DNA of 64,000 nt from Spisula solida (GCA_947247005.1 OX365954.1:4108001-4172000); one strand, 5' to 3'; numbered from the stretch's first letter, positions 46,955-60,319 are shown. Notes: a model not told the origin generated them from the sequence alone. Made by a program: numbers and translations.

Positions 46955-47420
46955 TGTATGTGGTGATAACTTACACTGGCACAAAGCATATATCAGGTAG
47001 ACATACACTACCTTATCTTGCATCATTACACTTGCTTACTATTCAAACACACAACAGGATGTATCAGATCGACTGTTACTGATAAGCCATGTTGGCTGTT
47101 TTAGGGTCTATTTCATTTCTTTGTAGTTTAATGTTTTGAAGGAAGTGTAGAATAATTTGTTTTCTCTGTGTATTAGAGCTTCATAGATTTGTAAAACTTT
47201 TCTCAGCCAGTGGAACATTAATGTATTATGTTTTTATTGCTTCTTTGTACGGTTTTTCAACCATTTTGAAGTCATACTAATCTTCCACAGATTATTTGAC
47301 TGAACTAGTTTTCTTAAAATTGAAAACTTGCAATCTGAGTACTAACTTGCTTGTCCACTAACATTCGACTGTGAACTTCCATTTGTCAAAATTGTGACAA
47401 AAATAAGCTTGCCTGTGTTA
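46955..47420. other. intergenic stretch, nothing recognised
   Basis: AT-rich sequence without supported features. Confidence 0.5.
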
Positions 47421-47422
47421 AT

Positions 47423-47616
47423 CAGGGGTTCCATTTGACTCGGGAGTAGGGGTTTTGACCCTTGAAATTTTCCAAAAATCCACATTTTGACCCTCAAGAT
47501 TTTGGTTTGACAGGTCATCTTCTTTTAAAATCATGGGTATTTTGCCTTTAAAAGGGTAAAATTTAGTCAATAGTATCAAAATGACCCTTCACATTCAGAA
47601 GCTAGTGGAACCCCTG
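47423..47616 (+). mobile_element. MITE, CAGGGGTTCCA family, copy 2
   Basis: CAGGGGTTCCATTTGACTCG to AAGCTAGTGGAACCCCTG, same orientation and order of motifs as 14196-14388 (AAAATCATGGGTATTTTG is identical in both). Confidence 0.75.
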
Positions 47617-47751
47617 GTTATATGAAATCCAGGAGTTGAAATCCGCTGTTTTCTCAGTGCAATCCAGCACTCTATATCTACCAACAGTTTACTAGCCAAA
47701 CAGACTCAAAAGTTCAAAACTAGAATTACTAATATTGTGTACCTGCTATGT

Positions 47752-48300
47752 AACAAGGATTCTGATTTGCTTAGACGGCCTGCACGAGAGGTCTATATAT
47801 TTTAATATACACCTCCTGAAACCGAGGCTGATCTGGATATAACTTTTTATGACGTGACGTCATTTCTTGCGGCATAACGTTCCAAACAACGTAACGTCAT
47901 TTTCCGAATTATTGGCCTACAACTGCTCATAGATATTTATACGCTCTAAACTAGCCATTAATAATAAATATCGTTAATAAATACGTGAATATTCTCTCAT
48001 ACATATACATAAGAAGAGCATTGTTAGCTAGAACATTTGAAGTGTCGTCTTTTGTTTCTATTACATACACTTTCCTGAAGAGAGACTGAAGTTATTATAA
48101 TTTAAAAAGAGTCAATAGGTTTTATTTCCTTGACTTATGGCATGATATACAATATAACAGTTGTCGACTTATGTTTCGATGAATATGATGTTTAGTTGAC
48201 CTTCAAAAAGTGATATTGACCTCTGACTTTGTCATCGGTCATTATCACTTTTTTCAGGTCAACAAAACATCATATTCACCTCAACATAAGTCAGTAACAA
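47752..48300 (+). mobile_element. ~550-bp repeat with internal hairpin, copy 1
   Basis: Runs from ATGTAACAAGGATTCTGATT to CATATTCACCTCAACATAAG. Its right part folds back on itself: CGACTTATGTTTCGATGAAT at 48164-48183 against the CACCTCAACATAAGTC end, with AGTGATATTGACC / GGTCATTATCACTT arms. A reverse-orientation copy is at 60848-61412. No coding capacity. Confidence 0.78.
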
Positions 48301-48342
48301 TATAATGTCTAAGTGTAAGAAATTAGCAATTTAATCAATTAC

Positions 48343-48568
48343 AAACTCTCGACCTTCAATTAGCATAATTTAACAGCTGATATCTTGTCTATGTATTTAT
48401 AATCCCGATTGTATGTTTTCATAAGCAGGAAGTATATCGAAGATGCTCAAGGTGTAATACCAACACAAATCTAAAGGACCGATATTGCACGATTTGCTCG
48501 TGGAAATTTATATATTCAAGCAAGAACCTTGTAATATATTCATGCATAAAGGTCAGGATAATGTCAGA
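48343..48568 (-). mobile_element. MITE, GACCTGATCCT family, copy 3 (inverted)
   Basis: ACAAACTCTCGACCTTCAAT ... ATGCATAAAGGTCAGGATAA. Interior TAATTTAACAGCTGATATCT and AGGTGTAATACCAACACAAA match copy 1 in reverse. Directly follows the 550-bp hairpin repeat. Confidence 0.7.
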
Positions 48569-48702
48569 TTCTCGGTGCTAAACATAATCATGGATTGTTC
48601 TATTGTTTTGAATGATTTGTGTTAGGGGGAGCTAGCTATGAAAACAGATTGTCTGACATCAAGCGTGACTAGTTTCAGGATTTGTCATAACCAGTATAGT
48701 CC

Positions 48703-48945
48703 GGAGAATTTGACACAACTCTTGACCTTTAATTAGCATTATTTAACAGCTGATATATTGTCCATATTTATTATCCCAGTCGTATGTTTGCATAAGCGGG
48801 AAGTATCACGAAGACGCTTGAGGTGTAATACCAACACAAATCGAAAGAACCGATATTGCATGATTTGCTCGCCGAAATTTTGATATTCAACGCAAGAACC
48901 TTGTAATATAAGAATGCATAAAGGTCATGATCATGTCAAATTCTC
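48703..48945 (-). mobile_element. MITE, GACCTGATCCT family, copy 4 (inverted)
   Basis: GAATTTGACACAACTCTTGA to AAAGGTCATGATCATGTCAA. Same orientation as copy 3, about 130 bp further on, and closely similar to it (AGGTGTAATACCAACACAAA in both). Confidence 0.7.
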
Positions 48946-48949
48946 GGTG

Positions 48950-49485
48950 CTAACTGCATGTTCCTTCTTTTAATGATGTATACAAATATGTAACCTAGCT
49001 ACACATGTATTTTAGAACCACTATGGAGTTATATAGCTTTTAGTTCTTACTTGCTTATAATCTGTCTGTTATTGCAAGACTGTAGCATATGCTGATAAGC
49101 CTTGAGTGAGGATGTTAGAGTTTAACAAGGTGTGTTTATGATTGTGGAGTGTGTATTATAGAGGTATGATAGGAAGGAGGGGGTGATGGTTAGATAGTAA
49201 TGTCTGATAACTAACATCTCCACTCAGTGGTTCATCCTACATGTATAACATTCATGCAGCCATTTTGTGGACTGGAACCTGAGCATATGTGCGCTCAAAA
49301 TTGGGTAAAATGTTTTCTTCCAAGATGAGACAATACTAACATGTATAGAGAAAGTATTGAAATTCTTGGCCAGAGCCGAGATTGAACCATGATCATGCCC
49401 ATAAGATATGAGTCACATTTGGCACAAATTATTGATATTCAGGTACGAGATTCAGGGTCAGTACGTCCTCATTGAACCTCTTGTT
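48950..49485. other. intergenic stretch with a possible tRNA-like relic
   Basis: The minus strand at 49375-49400 has CATGGTTCAATCTCGGCTCT, a B-box-like sequence, but no A box or stems. Otherwise nothing. Confidence 0.3.
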
Positions 49486-49487
49486 TT

Positions 49488-49765
49488 ATTAGCTCACCAG
49501 TCCTGTCACAAAATGAGAGTGAGCTTTTGTGATCATACTAGGTCACTCTAAGGTCCAATCATAGAAAAACCTTGTATAGTCAGTGGAGGTCATAATTTCA
49601 ACCTAATCTTTAAGAAACTTGGTCATATGATCATCTCAACAAAATCTAGGTCAAGTTCGATATTGGGTCATCTGGGATCAAAAACTAGGTCAAATCATAG
49701 AAAAACCTTGTGGAGTCACTAGAGGAAGTTTTTCAGAATTTCAAACTTTCACCCATGTTTCTATA
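49488..49765 (+). mobile_element. interspersed repeat, TTAGCTCACC / GAGCTTTTGTGATC type
   Basis: TTAGCTCACCAGTCCTGTCA, then GTGAGCTTTTGTGATCATAC, followed by repeated AGGTCAA and (C/A)ATAGAAAAACCTTGT phrases. I know this combination as a common repeat of bivalve genomes. Right border not defined. Confidence 0.5.
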
Positions 49766-49769
49766 CTTG

Positions 49770-52250
49770 GATAAAATATATAAAATGAATGACCCTATAT
49801 ATTTTATTTACCTAGGCAGAGTATAATAATGATGTGAGTCCATGATGTAGGTTATCTATAAATTGTTGATATGTTAACCTACCTACCATGCTATACAGGT
49901 GTTACAGACAACATACCATGTGTATAATTCTTGGGAGTATAGTTGACAGGTACGTCACTCAAACCTGTCACATTTGAATGTTGACTCAGAAAAAACTTGT
50001 TGGAAACCAGATAAATGTGTAAGATTCAGATTTTTTCTGGTATAAAGTGTTAAAGAAATCATTCATATTGTCTCTGGTGGATTGATGAAATATCAGACTC
50101 TTAATGAATTGTTTAGTATGTTAGCAATGGCATTGTATATCAGTGAAAGAGGTTTCATACATGCCCCTTAAAATTGACTCTCTGTTCTATAAAATATAAT
50201 AAAAAAGTCGTAGCCATAATTTGACCACCATGATTCTGACATCTTAATATAACTATTTTCTTCAAACATTCAGTATTTTTGCTATTAAATGGTAACCACA
50301 TTATTTAAGGACGCAGTTCAGTGCAAGCCCTGTATGAGTATTCTCTGTGAGTGACAGTTAATCGTATATATTTGCAGGTTCCCATTATGAGTGTGTAATG
50401 GGGGAGTTTCCAAATAATCCAGCAGAGTTATCTCTGCACCGCCCTTGTCAAATAAGAGGTATACACCTAATGCTGGCTATCTCTGTGTATAGCAGGTTTA
50501 CATTGAATTATAGTAGGATAATGTGGAGTATTCAATTAACTGACCTTATCTAATTAATGAAATAAGGTTTATTTTGCAGAATAAACTAATTAACACTTCA
50601 GTTTTAGAAAAGTTGAACTTTAATATATATTACTTACTATTGTAAATTCTCCTTTGTAATGTGTCTATACATGTAGATCTAATTAATGTGATCTGATAAA
50701 CTAGAATACATGCTTTTAATATGATAGTTTACGCATTGTAAGTAAAACAAAATCGTTATTTCAATTTGTGTTTGTGTTTAGTATCTACTGAGTATTTTAA
50801 TTAGGATTCAAATATGACAGGATGTACATCATGTTTAAAATCTAATGAATCTTCTTAAACGTATTTATATATAGTGTACAAATACATATACAAAGTGATA
50901 TTCGTATCAGTAGTGTTTCACTATAGTATGTATTATTAAATACTCATAGAACAATCTTAAACCTCACAGTAATCATTGTCAAGTTCAACCTTTTGATTCA
51001 TGATGCCCTTAAATGTATAAGCTATGAAGAAGCAATACTTAAACAGATATACAGCTACCCTTGGACTTAATAGAATACTTTCAGTATTACCTTTTAATAC
51101 ATTTACATATTTATAATGCATTTATTTCTATTGATGTAGTGTGACTACGCCATCATGTGGGCAGACTGACCCGGGGATTCCCAGTTCGCCTTCAAATTTC
51201 TTCTATGCCATTTCTTCACACTGCTTTCCATGTACACATAATGAATTTGCTACAATACATGTATGAAGATTTTAAGAAGTCATCTATTCATATATTCCTA
51301 TTCCTCCTAGCTGTCAACTTGCACACTCCATCCAAACCCGGAGGCAGGTTACTCTCCAGAGATGCTGCTCCCTCCAGGTTGGGATGTCAGTCTGTGATCT
51401 TGTCTCCTTCGTTCGATTGCAATATATTCTGTTCCAGACTAATGTGTTGGGCGTTGTCTATCCACTGTTACAGCAAGGTTTGGGGAGATAGGTGTGATCT
51501 CTTCATGAAGACTGAAGACCTGCCTGATTCAAATGTAGTGAATGACTAAGTCTTGGACGTATCAGAACACTAGTTGAAGACTATGTTCCTCACATAGGTT
51601 GTACAATTTGTGAAAGCAGTTGTTTGCTTATCAATGTTCTGGTAGATCATCTGCCTTAGAAGGTGTCCAAGTATTTCAGTACATGTCCTTTGTGTATTGA
51701 AGTTATTGCCAGATACAAAATCAGAGGACATGGCTGCAAGACGTTAGCTGATGTATTTATTATGCGGCCCTCTTTTCCAACAGGGCATTTGTACTTTGCT
51801 GTGATTGCAATGTTTATCACTTCCTAATATAAAGCTTGTATATTAAATAACTATACTGAATTACGTATAAAATGAAACAACTATAGATTTAACCCAAAAA
51901 ATGCTGATTGTCATACCAGTTCTGCCTAAATTATACCGTTGAAAATATTAAGCAGTTTATGCTTAGGGCTTAATATAATGTATTAATTGAGTTATATATA
52001 ATATCTGTAATTTTAAATCTTCCAACTGTAGAATCCTTCCCTGGTAATTAATTATTTAATTATAATTTAACAACAGACCAGCGGTAATACTTTGAAACCT
52101 TCTTAAACTTTATGTTAATCTCTGTTGTGAGCGAAGTGTAGTATAACTTCTATACCTCTTATTTGCTACTTCCGCTTATCAGTAGCTTGTCTGAAACTCC
52201 CCCATTGTCTAATATTCTTTTCTCAAGTAAGTGCTTTCTGTTTAAAAGAG
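49770..52250. other. intergenic stretch; two weak exon-like patches
   Basis: 50378-50458 looks like an 81-bp exon (see findings). 51157-51549 is an open 130-codon plus-strand frame without a recognisable domain, in a slightly GC-richer patch. Neither is supported well enough to annotate as a gene. Confidence 0.35.
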
Positions 52251-52254
52251 TGCA

Positions 52255-52335
52255 CTGTAGCTCAATGGTTAGCACAATTGTCATCTAATCTGGCAATCCG
52301 GGTTCAAATACGGGTGGAGACACTCATATGCCTGC
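52255..52335 (+). mobile_element. tRNA-like SINE head
   Basis: GTAGCTCAATGGTTAGCACA is a good A box region, and CCGGGTTCAAATACGGG a B box with a T-arm. The acceptor arm does not pair fully and the sequence runs on into unrelated DNA (CATATGCCTGCCACATTTCA), so a SINE head or tRNA pseudogene is more likely than a tRNA gene. Confidence 0.5.
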
Positions 52336-52853
52336 CACATTTCAGCAGAAAGCTGACTGGCAAATAAACTTTGATAAAGGCTATGTTCAGCATTTACATT
52401 TTACAAGAGTTCTAAAGAATAAAGATTTATGATAGAACAATGAAGTGAATGGAATCCGTAACCAACTGGTTAATTGGTCTAGTACATTAATTGGGCCTAA
52501 TGTACCATCATGGGAGATAAATTGATTTGTCTTTGACATTTGTCTACACTGAACTAAAAACTTCCTTTGCAAAAGAGATTTTCGAACTATTTATGTGGAA
52601 CTCTCTGACCATTATCTAATGTTAATTAAGATGCATTGTCCCCTCAACTCTGTAACAATGGTAATAAATCACGCTGTATTGGTCACCAGTAATCAATTGT
52701 TCTTAGACATTATACTACTGTAATTGTTTTGTATTCCTTGCTGGATTTCTGGCTTAACTTTCTGACAGTGACAATGAATCAACCTGCTGAGATATAAGGC
52801 TACATTGGAATTGCAACACGGCCATTACTGTATACTGTGGTAAGTGGATATTA

Positions 52854-53035
52854 CAGTACAGCCTCTGTAGAGCAACACCCTGTGGGAACTGCAAATATTG
52901 GTTGCTATGCAGAGGTTGTTGTTCTACAGAGGTTCAATTTATGGTAAATATCAGCTTGGGGAAATTTTGAAGGTTACAGTTGTTACAGAGAGGTAATGTT
53001 GTTCTACAGACAGCCACTCTGGAGAGGTTGTACTG
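52854..53035. mobile_element. small pogo-like MITE with CAGTACA ends
   Basis: CAGTACAGCCTCTGTAGAGC and GGAGAGGTTGTACTG are inverted, TA on both sides (52852-52853, 53036-53037). The interior has further GTTGTTCTACAGAGG motifs. 182 bp. Confidence 0.72.
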
Positions 53036-53384
53036 TAATTTTGAATTTCACAAATTTACGTGCGCGTAGAAGTAGAGTGATTTCTTCGTAGTGTTTTTTT
53101 ATGCCAAGACCTTAAATACCAATATATTTAATATCATGCAACTTTTAATCTGTTCTACATATACTGGTTGTCATATATAACATTGATTAGCTTCCGGCAG
53201 TGAGTCTGACAACCATGATACTGGTACGTATATGATCAAGGTGTATGATTAAAACATTTATATAATTGTTCAACAATCAATATTGCTAGGTAATTATATT
53301 GTTTTAAAAATTCAGTTTTGACTCTATCAAATATACTTGCAGGCCTATTAAATTGCTTTTGTCAGCTGATTCTTTAAGGAGCAT

Positions 53385-55870
53385 GATCAGGTGCTGGGTA
53401 TGGTTGGTGTTGGCAGTTGGTTGACTGCTGAGCATGTTGGTGCTCACTGCTGGATGGCGTTGGTAGCTCGTCGATTATTGGGCATGTTGGTGTTGGCAGT
53501 TGGTTGGTTACGGAGTATGTTGGCGCTGGATGGTCTTGGCAGTTGGTTGATTACGAAGCATGTTGGCGCTGGATGGTCTTGGCAGTTGGTTGATTACGAA
53601 GCATGTTGGCGGTGGGTGGTGTAGGCAGTTGGTTGATTACGAAGCATGTTGGCGGTGGGTGGTGTTGGCAGTTGGTTGATTACGAAGCATGTTGGCGGTG
53701 GATGGTCTTGGCAGTTGGTTGATTATGAAGCATGTTGGCGCTGGATGGTCTTGGCAGTTGGTTGATTACGAAGCATGTTGGCGCTGGATGGTCTTGGCAG
53801 TTGGTTGATTACGAAGCATGTTGGCGCTGGATGGTCTTGGCAGTTGGTTGATTACGAAGCATGTTGGCGGTGGGTGGTGTTGGCAGTTGGTTGATTACGA
53901 AGCATGTTGGCGGTGGGTGGTGTAGGCAGTTGGTTGATTGTGGAGCATGTTGATGGTGGGTGGTGTTGGCAGTTGGTTGATTACGGAGCATGTTGGCGCT
54001 GGATGGTGTTGACAGTTGGTTGATTGTGGAGCATGTTGGCGCTGGATGGTGTTGGCAGTTGGTTGATTACGGAGTATGTTGGCGCTGGATGGTGTAGGCA
54101 GTTGGTTGATTATGAAGCATGTTGGCGCTGGATGGTGTTGGCAGTTGGTTGATTATGGAGCATGTTGGCGCTGGATGGTGTTGGCAGTTGGTTGATTGTG
54201 GAGTATGTTGGTGCTGGATGGTGTAGGCAGTTGGTTGATTGTGGAGCATGTTGGCGCTGGATGGTGTAGGCAGTTGGTTGATTGTGGAGCATGTTGGCAC
54301 TGGATGGTGTTGGCAGTTGGTTGATTATGGAGCATGTTGGCGCTGTATGGTGTAGGCAGTTGGTTGATTGTGGTGCATGTTGGCGCTGGATGGTGTAGGC
54401 AGTTGGTTGATTGTGGTGCATGTTGGCGCTGGATGGTGTAGGCAGTTGGTTGATTGTGGTGCATGTTGGCGCTGGATGGTGTAGGCAGTTGGTTGATTAT
54501 GGAGCATGTTGGCGCTGGATGGTGTAGGCAGTTGGTTGATTGTGGAGCATGTTGGCGCTGGATGGTGTTGGCGGTTGGTTGATTGTGGAGTATGTTGGTG
54601 CTGGATGGTGTAGGCAGTTGGTTGATTGTGGAGCATGTTGGCGCTGGATGGTGTAGGCAGTTGGTTGATTGTGGAGTATGTTGGTGCTGGATGGTGTAGG
54701 CAGTTGGTTGATTATGGAGCATGTTGGCGCTGGATGGTGTTGGCAGTTGGTTGATTATGGAGCATGTTGGCGCTGGATGGTGTTGGCAGTTGGTTGATTG
54801 TGGAGCATGTTGGCGCTGGATGGTGTTGGCGGTTGGTTGATTATGGAGCATGTTGGCGCTGGATGGTGTAGGCAGTTGGTTGATTGTGGAGCATGTTAGA
54901 CTGGATGGTGTTGGCAGTTGGTTGATTATGGTGCATGTTGGCACTGGATGGTGTTGGCGGTTGGTTGATTATGGAGCATGTTGGCGCTGGATGGTGTAGG
55001 CAGTTGGTTGATTGTGGAGCATGTTGGCGCTGGATGGTGTAGGCAGTTGGTTGATTGTGGAGCATGTTGGCGCTGGATGGTGTAGGCAGTTGGTTGATTA
55101 TGGAGCATGTTGGCGCTGGATGGTGTAGGCAGTTGGTTGATTATGGAGCATGTTGGCGCTGTATGGTGTAGGCAGTTTGTTGATTGTGGTGCATGTTGGC
55201 GCTGGATGGTGTAGGCAGTTGGTTGATTATGGAGCATGTTGGCGCTGGATGGTGTAGGCAGTTGGTTGATTGTGGATCATGTTGGCGCTGGATGGTGTTG
55301 GCGGTTGGTTGATTATGGTGCATGTTGGCACTGGATGGTGTTGGCAGTTGGTTGATTGTGGAGCATGTTGGCGCTGGATGGTGTAGGCAGTTGGTTGATT
55401 GTGGAGCATGTTGGCACTGGATGGTGTAGGCAGTTGGTTGATTGTGGAGCATGTTGGCGCTGGATGGTGTAGGCAGTTGGTTGATTATGGAGCATGTTGG
55501 CGCTGGGTGGTGTAGGCAGTTGGTTGATTATGGAGCATGTTGGCGCTGTATGGTGTAGGCAGTTGGTTGATTATGGAGCATGTTGGCGCCGGGTGGTGTA
55601 GGCAGTTGGTTGATTGTGGAGTACGTTGGCGCTGGATGGTGTAGGCAGTTGGTTGATTATGGAGCATGTTGGCGCTGTATGGTGTAGGCGGTTGGTTGAT
55701 TGTGGAGCATGTTGGCGCTGGATGGTGTTGGCAGTTGGTTGATTGTGGAGTATGTTGGTGCTGGGTGGTGTTGGCAGTTGGTTGATTTCAGTGCATGATG
55801 GTGCTGAATGTTGTTGGCAGTTTGTTGATTACGGTGCATGTTGGCGTTGGATGGCAGTTGGTTGAGCGAA
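53385..55870 (+). repeat. 43-bp minisatellite, about 57 copies (2.5 kb)
   Basis: The unit is GTTGGCGCTGGATGGTGTAG, GCAGTTGGTTGATTATGGAG, CAT, with TAT/TGT/TAC, GTG/GCG and GTAGG/GTTGG variants spread through the array. The plus strand is very poor in C, a strong G/C strand asymmetry. Because 43 is not a multiple of three, the minus strand cycles through three frames without stops and gives open frames up to 263 codons of QSTNCLHHPAPTCS type; these are artefacts. Confidence 0.97.
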
Positions 55871-55874
55871 GGTA

Positions 55875-58800
55875 TTATTCTTATAGGAGGATTTGTCCAT
55901 AATAGGCAGGTTGGCTCAAATAAAATATGCTTGTTAGTGCTAGTAGCACTCCTGGATAAGTTGGTATGCTGTATATCAGGTTTCAATACACTAAAATGTT
56001 ATTTTATAAGGCTCTGGAGGATGGTAAAAGTTTTATATTGCTGAGACTGCTGAAGTTCATTATTGGATTCATGATTTACAGTCCTGATTTAATTATAGAA
56101 ATTTATGGTAGAGTACAAGAACATTTGTTAAAGTAGTTCTTTATTCTTTTTTTCGAAAAACCAATTTATTGAATGTTGTGAAAATTTATCTGAAATTGAG
56201 ATTACTTAAATCATGAGAAATTATACTTGCATAGAGTTTGCTAACATCCTAGAGGGGATTGTACTTAGTAAATAACATGTTGCTCACTCTATAACATGTT
56301 ATTGATCATGTGCATTCAATTTCAGACAATCTAAGAATTGCAGATGAAACAAAGTTCAAATTTCCTTTGTTTTTCATTTCTTTAAAATTGATTTTGGTGC
56401 ACGTGTAAGATTGAGTGATCAAAGAAAATTTAGTTTTCAGTGATCACAAGTCAAGTAAATTGATCTTGCACCAAAAATCAACAAATTTTCTGTTTTTTAT
56501 ATGCCTCAGTTTCTCTTAGAATAGTACCGAAATTGGCTTAATCGAAAAAATCACGTTGAAATTGGAACGTCACAACATGACAATATTATGACGTCATAAT
56601 GACATAACGCATATTTTAAAGCACAGTGCCGTTGACGTTACGTTTCTTTTTCTGTATGATGCTGGAACCAGCTTCTAAAACAGTGAAAATAACAAAATGT
56701 TACTTTCACTGTTATTTTCACTGAAAAATCTTTGTAATCCATTGATAGCCAATAATAAATATGCATCCTATCATCTGAGAGACCACCATATTTTATTACT
56801 AGGCCAGTGTAAGATCATGAACCACATCATTATCAGTGCACAGCTTCTTGCTTTAAGAACATCACATTTCATCGACCTATTACTAATTAAGAGTAATTAG
56901 TGTGCTAACAGAGTTAATTAAATTATGTAAGTCTGACAGATCTAGATTTACACTGTCTCTAGTGTAAAATCTCACACATTAATTAGCGCTTGTATTGGTT
57001 TCTAATTACATTGTTCTCAGTACATTTGCATAAATCTTTATATTAAGGTCATCGGTTATATTAGGTTGCCTTGAGTGACTGAAATTGAATTGAATCCAGG
57101 ACAGGATTAACTGTTACATTAAGATTTGGCCTTAGGAAGCAGCGACTGCCAAAGTGAAACAAATCCAGGAATAACTGCTACATTTCTACATTTGGAAAAC
57201 TCAGAGATCCATAGCAGTGTACTTGTCAGCCAGATTGAATACGTCATTCTGACAAGTTCAAAGCGTTGAATTAAGGCATGTGCTGACTTAATTAAAAGTT
57301 CAGAGATATGTGTTGTTAAATTAGTTATATCTTACTCATAGTCTGTATAATGAATAAATAATGCAGACTTCATTCGAGCCGCCAAAATTGGCAAGAATGG
57401 TATCTGTCTGTCCATGTCTGAAGGCAATGTTGATTTTCTAGGTCACACGTTTTCCTTACTTTTAAATTTAATAATTGGCACGGGATGAGCTTTAAATTTG
57501 TGTAGAAACTCTTGAAGTGTATTTTTCCATTCCCATATTGTAAAATTACTGTACTCCACAATGACATATCATAAACACATTTCGGTGTTTCCCACCCAAC
57601 TAAAGATAAACTGGTAGAAACGGCCTGTTGTAGTCTCAGCTTGTCAGGTAGTCTCGCTTGTATTGTAGCCTAGTAAATACAAAGGACATGGTAGGAACCT
57701 GAAGGAACTATAAGCTATCGCACCTGGATTCCATGTATCACATAACTGTCTTTCCCTCAAAGTCAAAGGTCATTAGCTTAAATCTGGCGGGAGGGGGAAT
57801 ACCCATGCACTAAATACCACTGTCTCGGTCAAACGCAAACAAGCAACATAATCAACTGAGATTGCTGAAAAGTGAGTGTCTCAGAGCTGTACGAGGTGTC
57901 AAAATCAAGATTTTAAGTGGGTAGTTTTCCCAGTCAAGAAAATCGCTGTCATCCATTACCAATTCATGTATCTAGACTAGTCTTAGGTAGAATGATGATC
58001 GAAGGCCGACAGACTGTCTGTCACATTATTTATAGTATTAATTGTCAAATGTTCCAGTTCTTATAGTTACTGCTGCCTACGAAGATGAATAAGAGACGTA
58101 ATTGGGGAGAACGTAGAAGTACTGCTTTATAAGGATGTGAGCTTCTTTTGTACGAAAACGTCAATAATTACAATTCCAGCATTAAGTTCATTCAGCAGCG
58201 CGTGTGCGACTGTGAGAGCATAGCATATTGTTTTGCAAGGCTTTGAAGCTGAGTCGAGTGTTTTAAAGAAAATCGGTACATGGATAATTAGATGTTGTCA
58301 TTGAATGAAATCAAGCCTACACAGACTGATGGCAATTAACGTTGAGACACATACCATTGATCATAAATATGTTTTCTCTATTGATGCTTAACTTACTGTC
58401 ATCATATTTGATAGGTGTTGTGTTAATTAGGCCGAGGAATTGTGGAGCACAATGAAGTTTGGAATTAAATGCTATGAATGAAATCATACAATAGTCAGAG
58501 TTACTTATATTGGGAACTGTATTTATTGTATAATCATATAAATATAGGCGTGCTCATAATATATACGTGATTAATGGCATTTGTACATGTGATATATACA
58601 AGGTTATAAGTACCATGCTGCAGTACTGAGGTAGGTCTTTAGTTTTGATATTATATCCTATAATAAATGAAGCTTTCATTACTTGTGAATATTAATGATC
58701 TGATTGATTGAATATCGTACTGTTTTTCTATGTGATTTATTTAAATGAATGTGTATACTTTATGCAAAGTACCGTGCCTTTAATGTGACGTACTTCGGTT

Positions 58801-60315
58801 CTTTAGTTGAAGGCCCTATTAGTTGGGATAATACTGTACATTATGTTAATTAAGTCTGATATTGATCTAGTTGTTATGTTTATAAATAATGTTTTTTTGG
58901 TTCCTTATTCTTCACCTTGGCTCATATAAAGTCTGCCGATGATAACACAAAAAAGAAAATTAAATGCCTTTTCAATGTCGATTTTTCATCAATCTTGTGC
59001 ATAATCACTTTTAATGCACACACTCTTTCCATCTACAGTGATAACAAGTGGCCAGTTGACCGTACATGGTTTATACATGTATTATCCATGTTTATTTATT
59101 GATGAGGCTAGAGTTATCTCCAGTGAGCTATACTGCTTCTGTTGTTTATTTATTTACTTTTGATGGAGTTATGACAGTTTGGTGATACATGGAATCCAAA
59201 TACGATCGATACCCTAGCTCTTTCCATGTAGACTTCTTCAAGTTCTTTAACATCTTGCCCGGTGTATTGCAACGACACACGCGTAACATAATCCTCTCAG
59301 GATTACCAACTATAACTCTAAATTGCAGTACAAAATCGAACACAATATTGCCTATATTTTTGTTATGGATTAAAATCAAGGACCGTAACACTTACCAATA
59401 AAAGCATTCACACATTTAGCACAACATGTAAAGTTTTCATGCTCCTAAATATTCAGAAACGATAAATATAGCGAATTTTGTGTTTGTTTTTGTATTGCAA
59501 TTTATCGCGTTGGAGTTATAGTTCATTTCTAGTTGTCATTGTGGGACAGTTCAAGTTAGATCATGATGACTTGACACCAACTTCATAATTATGACGTAGT
59601 AGCCTTAGCTAGTCCAAACTGAAAGGACCTGAGCAGTGTTTGGAACCTGTCCATGAAACCATGTAAATAAATATAAAACTGTACATATTTGGCGACTTTA
59701 TCAAGTCCCTTACCCATGTTTATGCATGGCTCCTGCCATAACAGTTTCTAAGCTAAGGTTTATGAAGCTAAACTGGTAGGGGCCAAGAGATTAAAAATAG
59801 GCATATTTATAAACTCATAAAAAAAATTCTAAGAGTACAAAATTGTGTTTGTTGTTATAAGAGATGTAAATAGTGAAAATAAGTAAAAAATTCTTAATGG
59901 TTCATGTCTTCAAACCAGAAGGGGGCTTTTGTAATAATATGCTTGCAATTCTTACATGTAAGTCGTCAGACTTGTTCTTAGATGTGTTTCTTTCATCTTC
60001 ATTTTGAACAATAATTGTTGGGTGCAGAAAAAGTTGTAACTGAAATTATCCTGAATCATGTTCACTCCTTTGTGCTTCAGTGCTTTTAAAACCTGATTCT
60101 CCAGACATTTTCAGTGATCCTTCAAGACTTATAATGATACTATGTTACATAAAAACTACCCATCTCAGACTAGGTTCAATGTCCTGTGACTGTCAAGTTA
60201 TATGTTTATTCATATCATTTATCAGTTTTAATTAAATATATGGCATTTTAAGAGACATCTGTGAATATTTGTAAGATACTGAAAATTGATCTGTTACAGA
60301 CACAATTTGATATTT
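55875..60315. other. intergenic stretch, no gene supported
   Basis: Holds a 14-bp inverted repeat (CAGTGAAAATAACA / TGTTATTTTCACTG, 56681-56725) and a perfect CRE-type palindrome ATTATGACGTCATAAT (56587-56602). Short frames at 56697, 57370, 58917 and 59146-59401 show no domain. Confidence 0.45.
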
Positions 60316-60319
60316 TATG

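Noticed and set aside
51300..51410. LLPPGW on the plus strand as the start of a WW domain
   Set aside because: A stop follows within five codons, no second tryptophan, no suitable donor keeps the frame.
52255..52335. Functional tRNA gene
   Set aside because: A and B boxes are present, but the acceptor stem does not pair and no terminator T run follows at the right place; the same was found for the other tRNA-like heads.
53391..55986. Many Q/T/H/P-rich minus-strand frames of up to 263 codons
   Set aside because: The 43-bp unit lacks stops in three cyclic frames, so any stretch of the array is open. No start context, splice site or domain.
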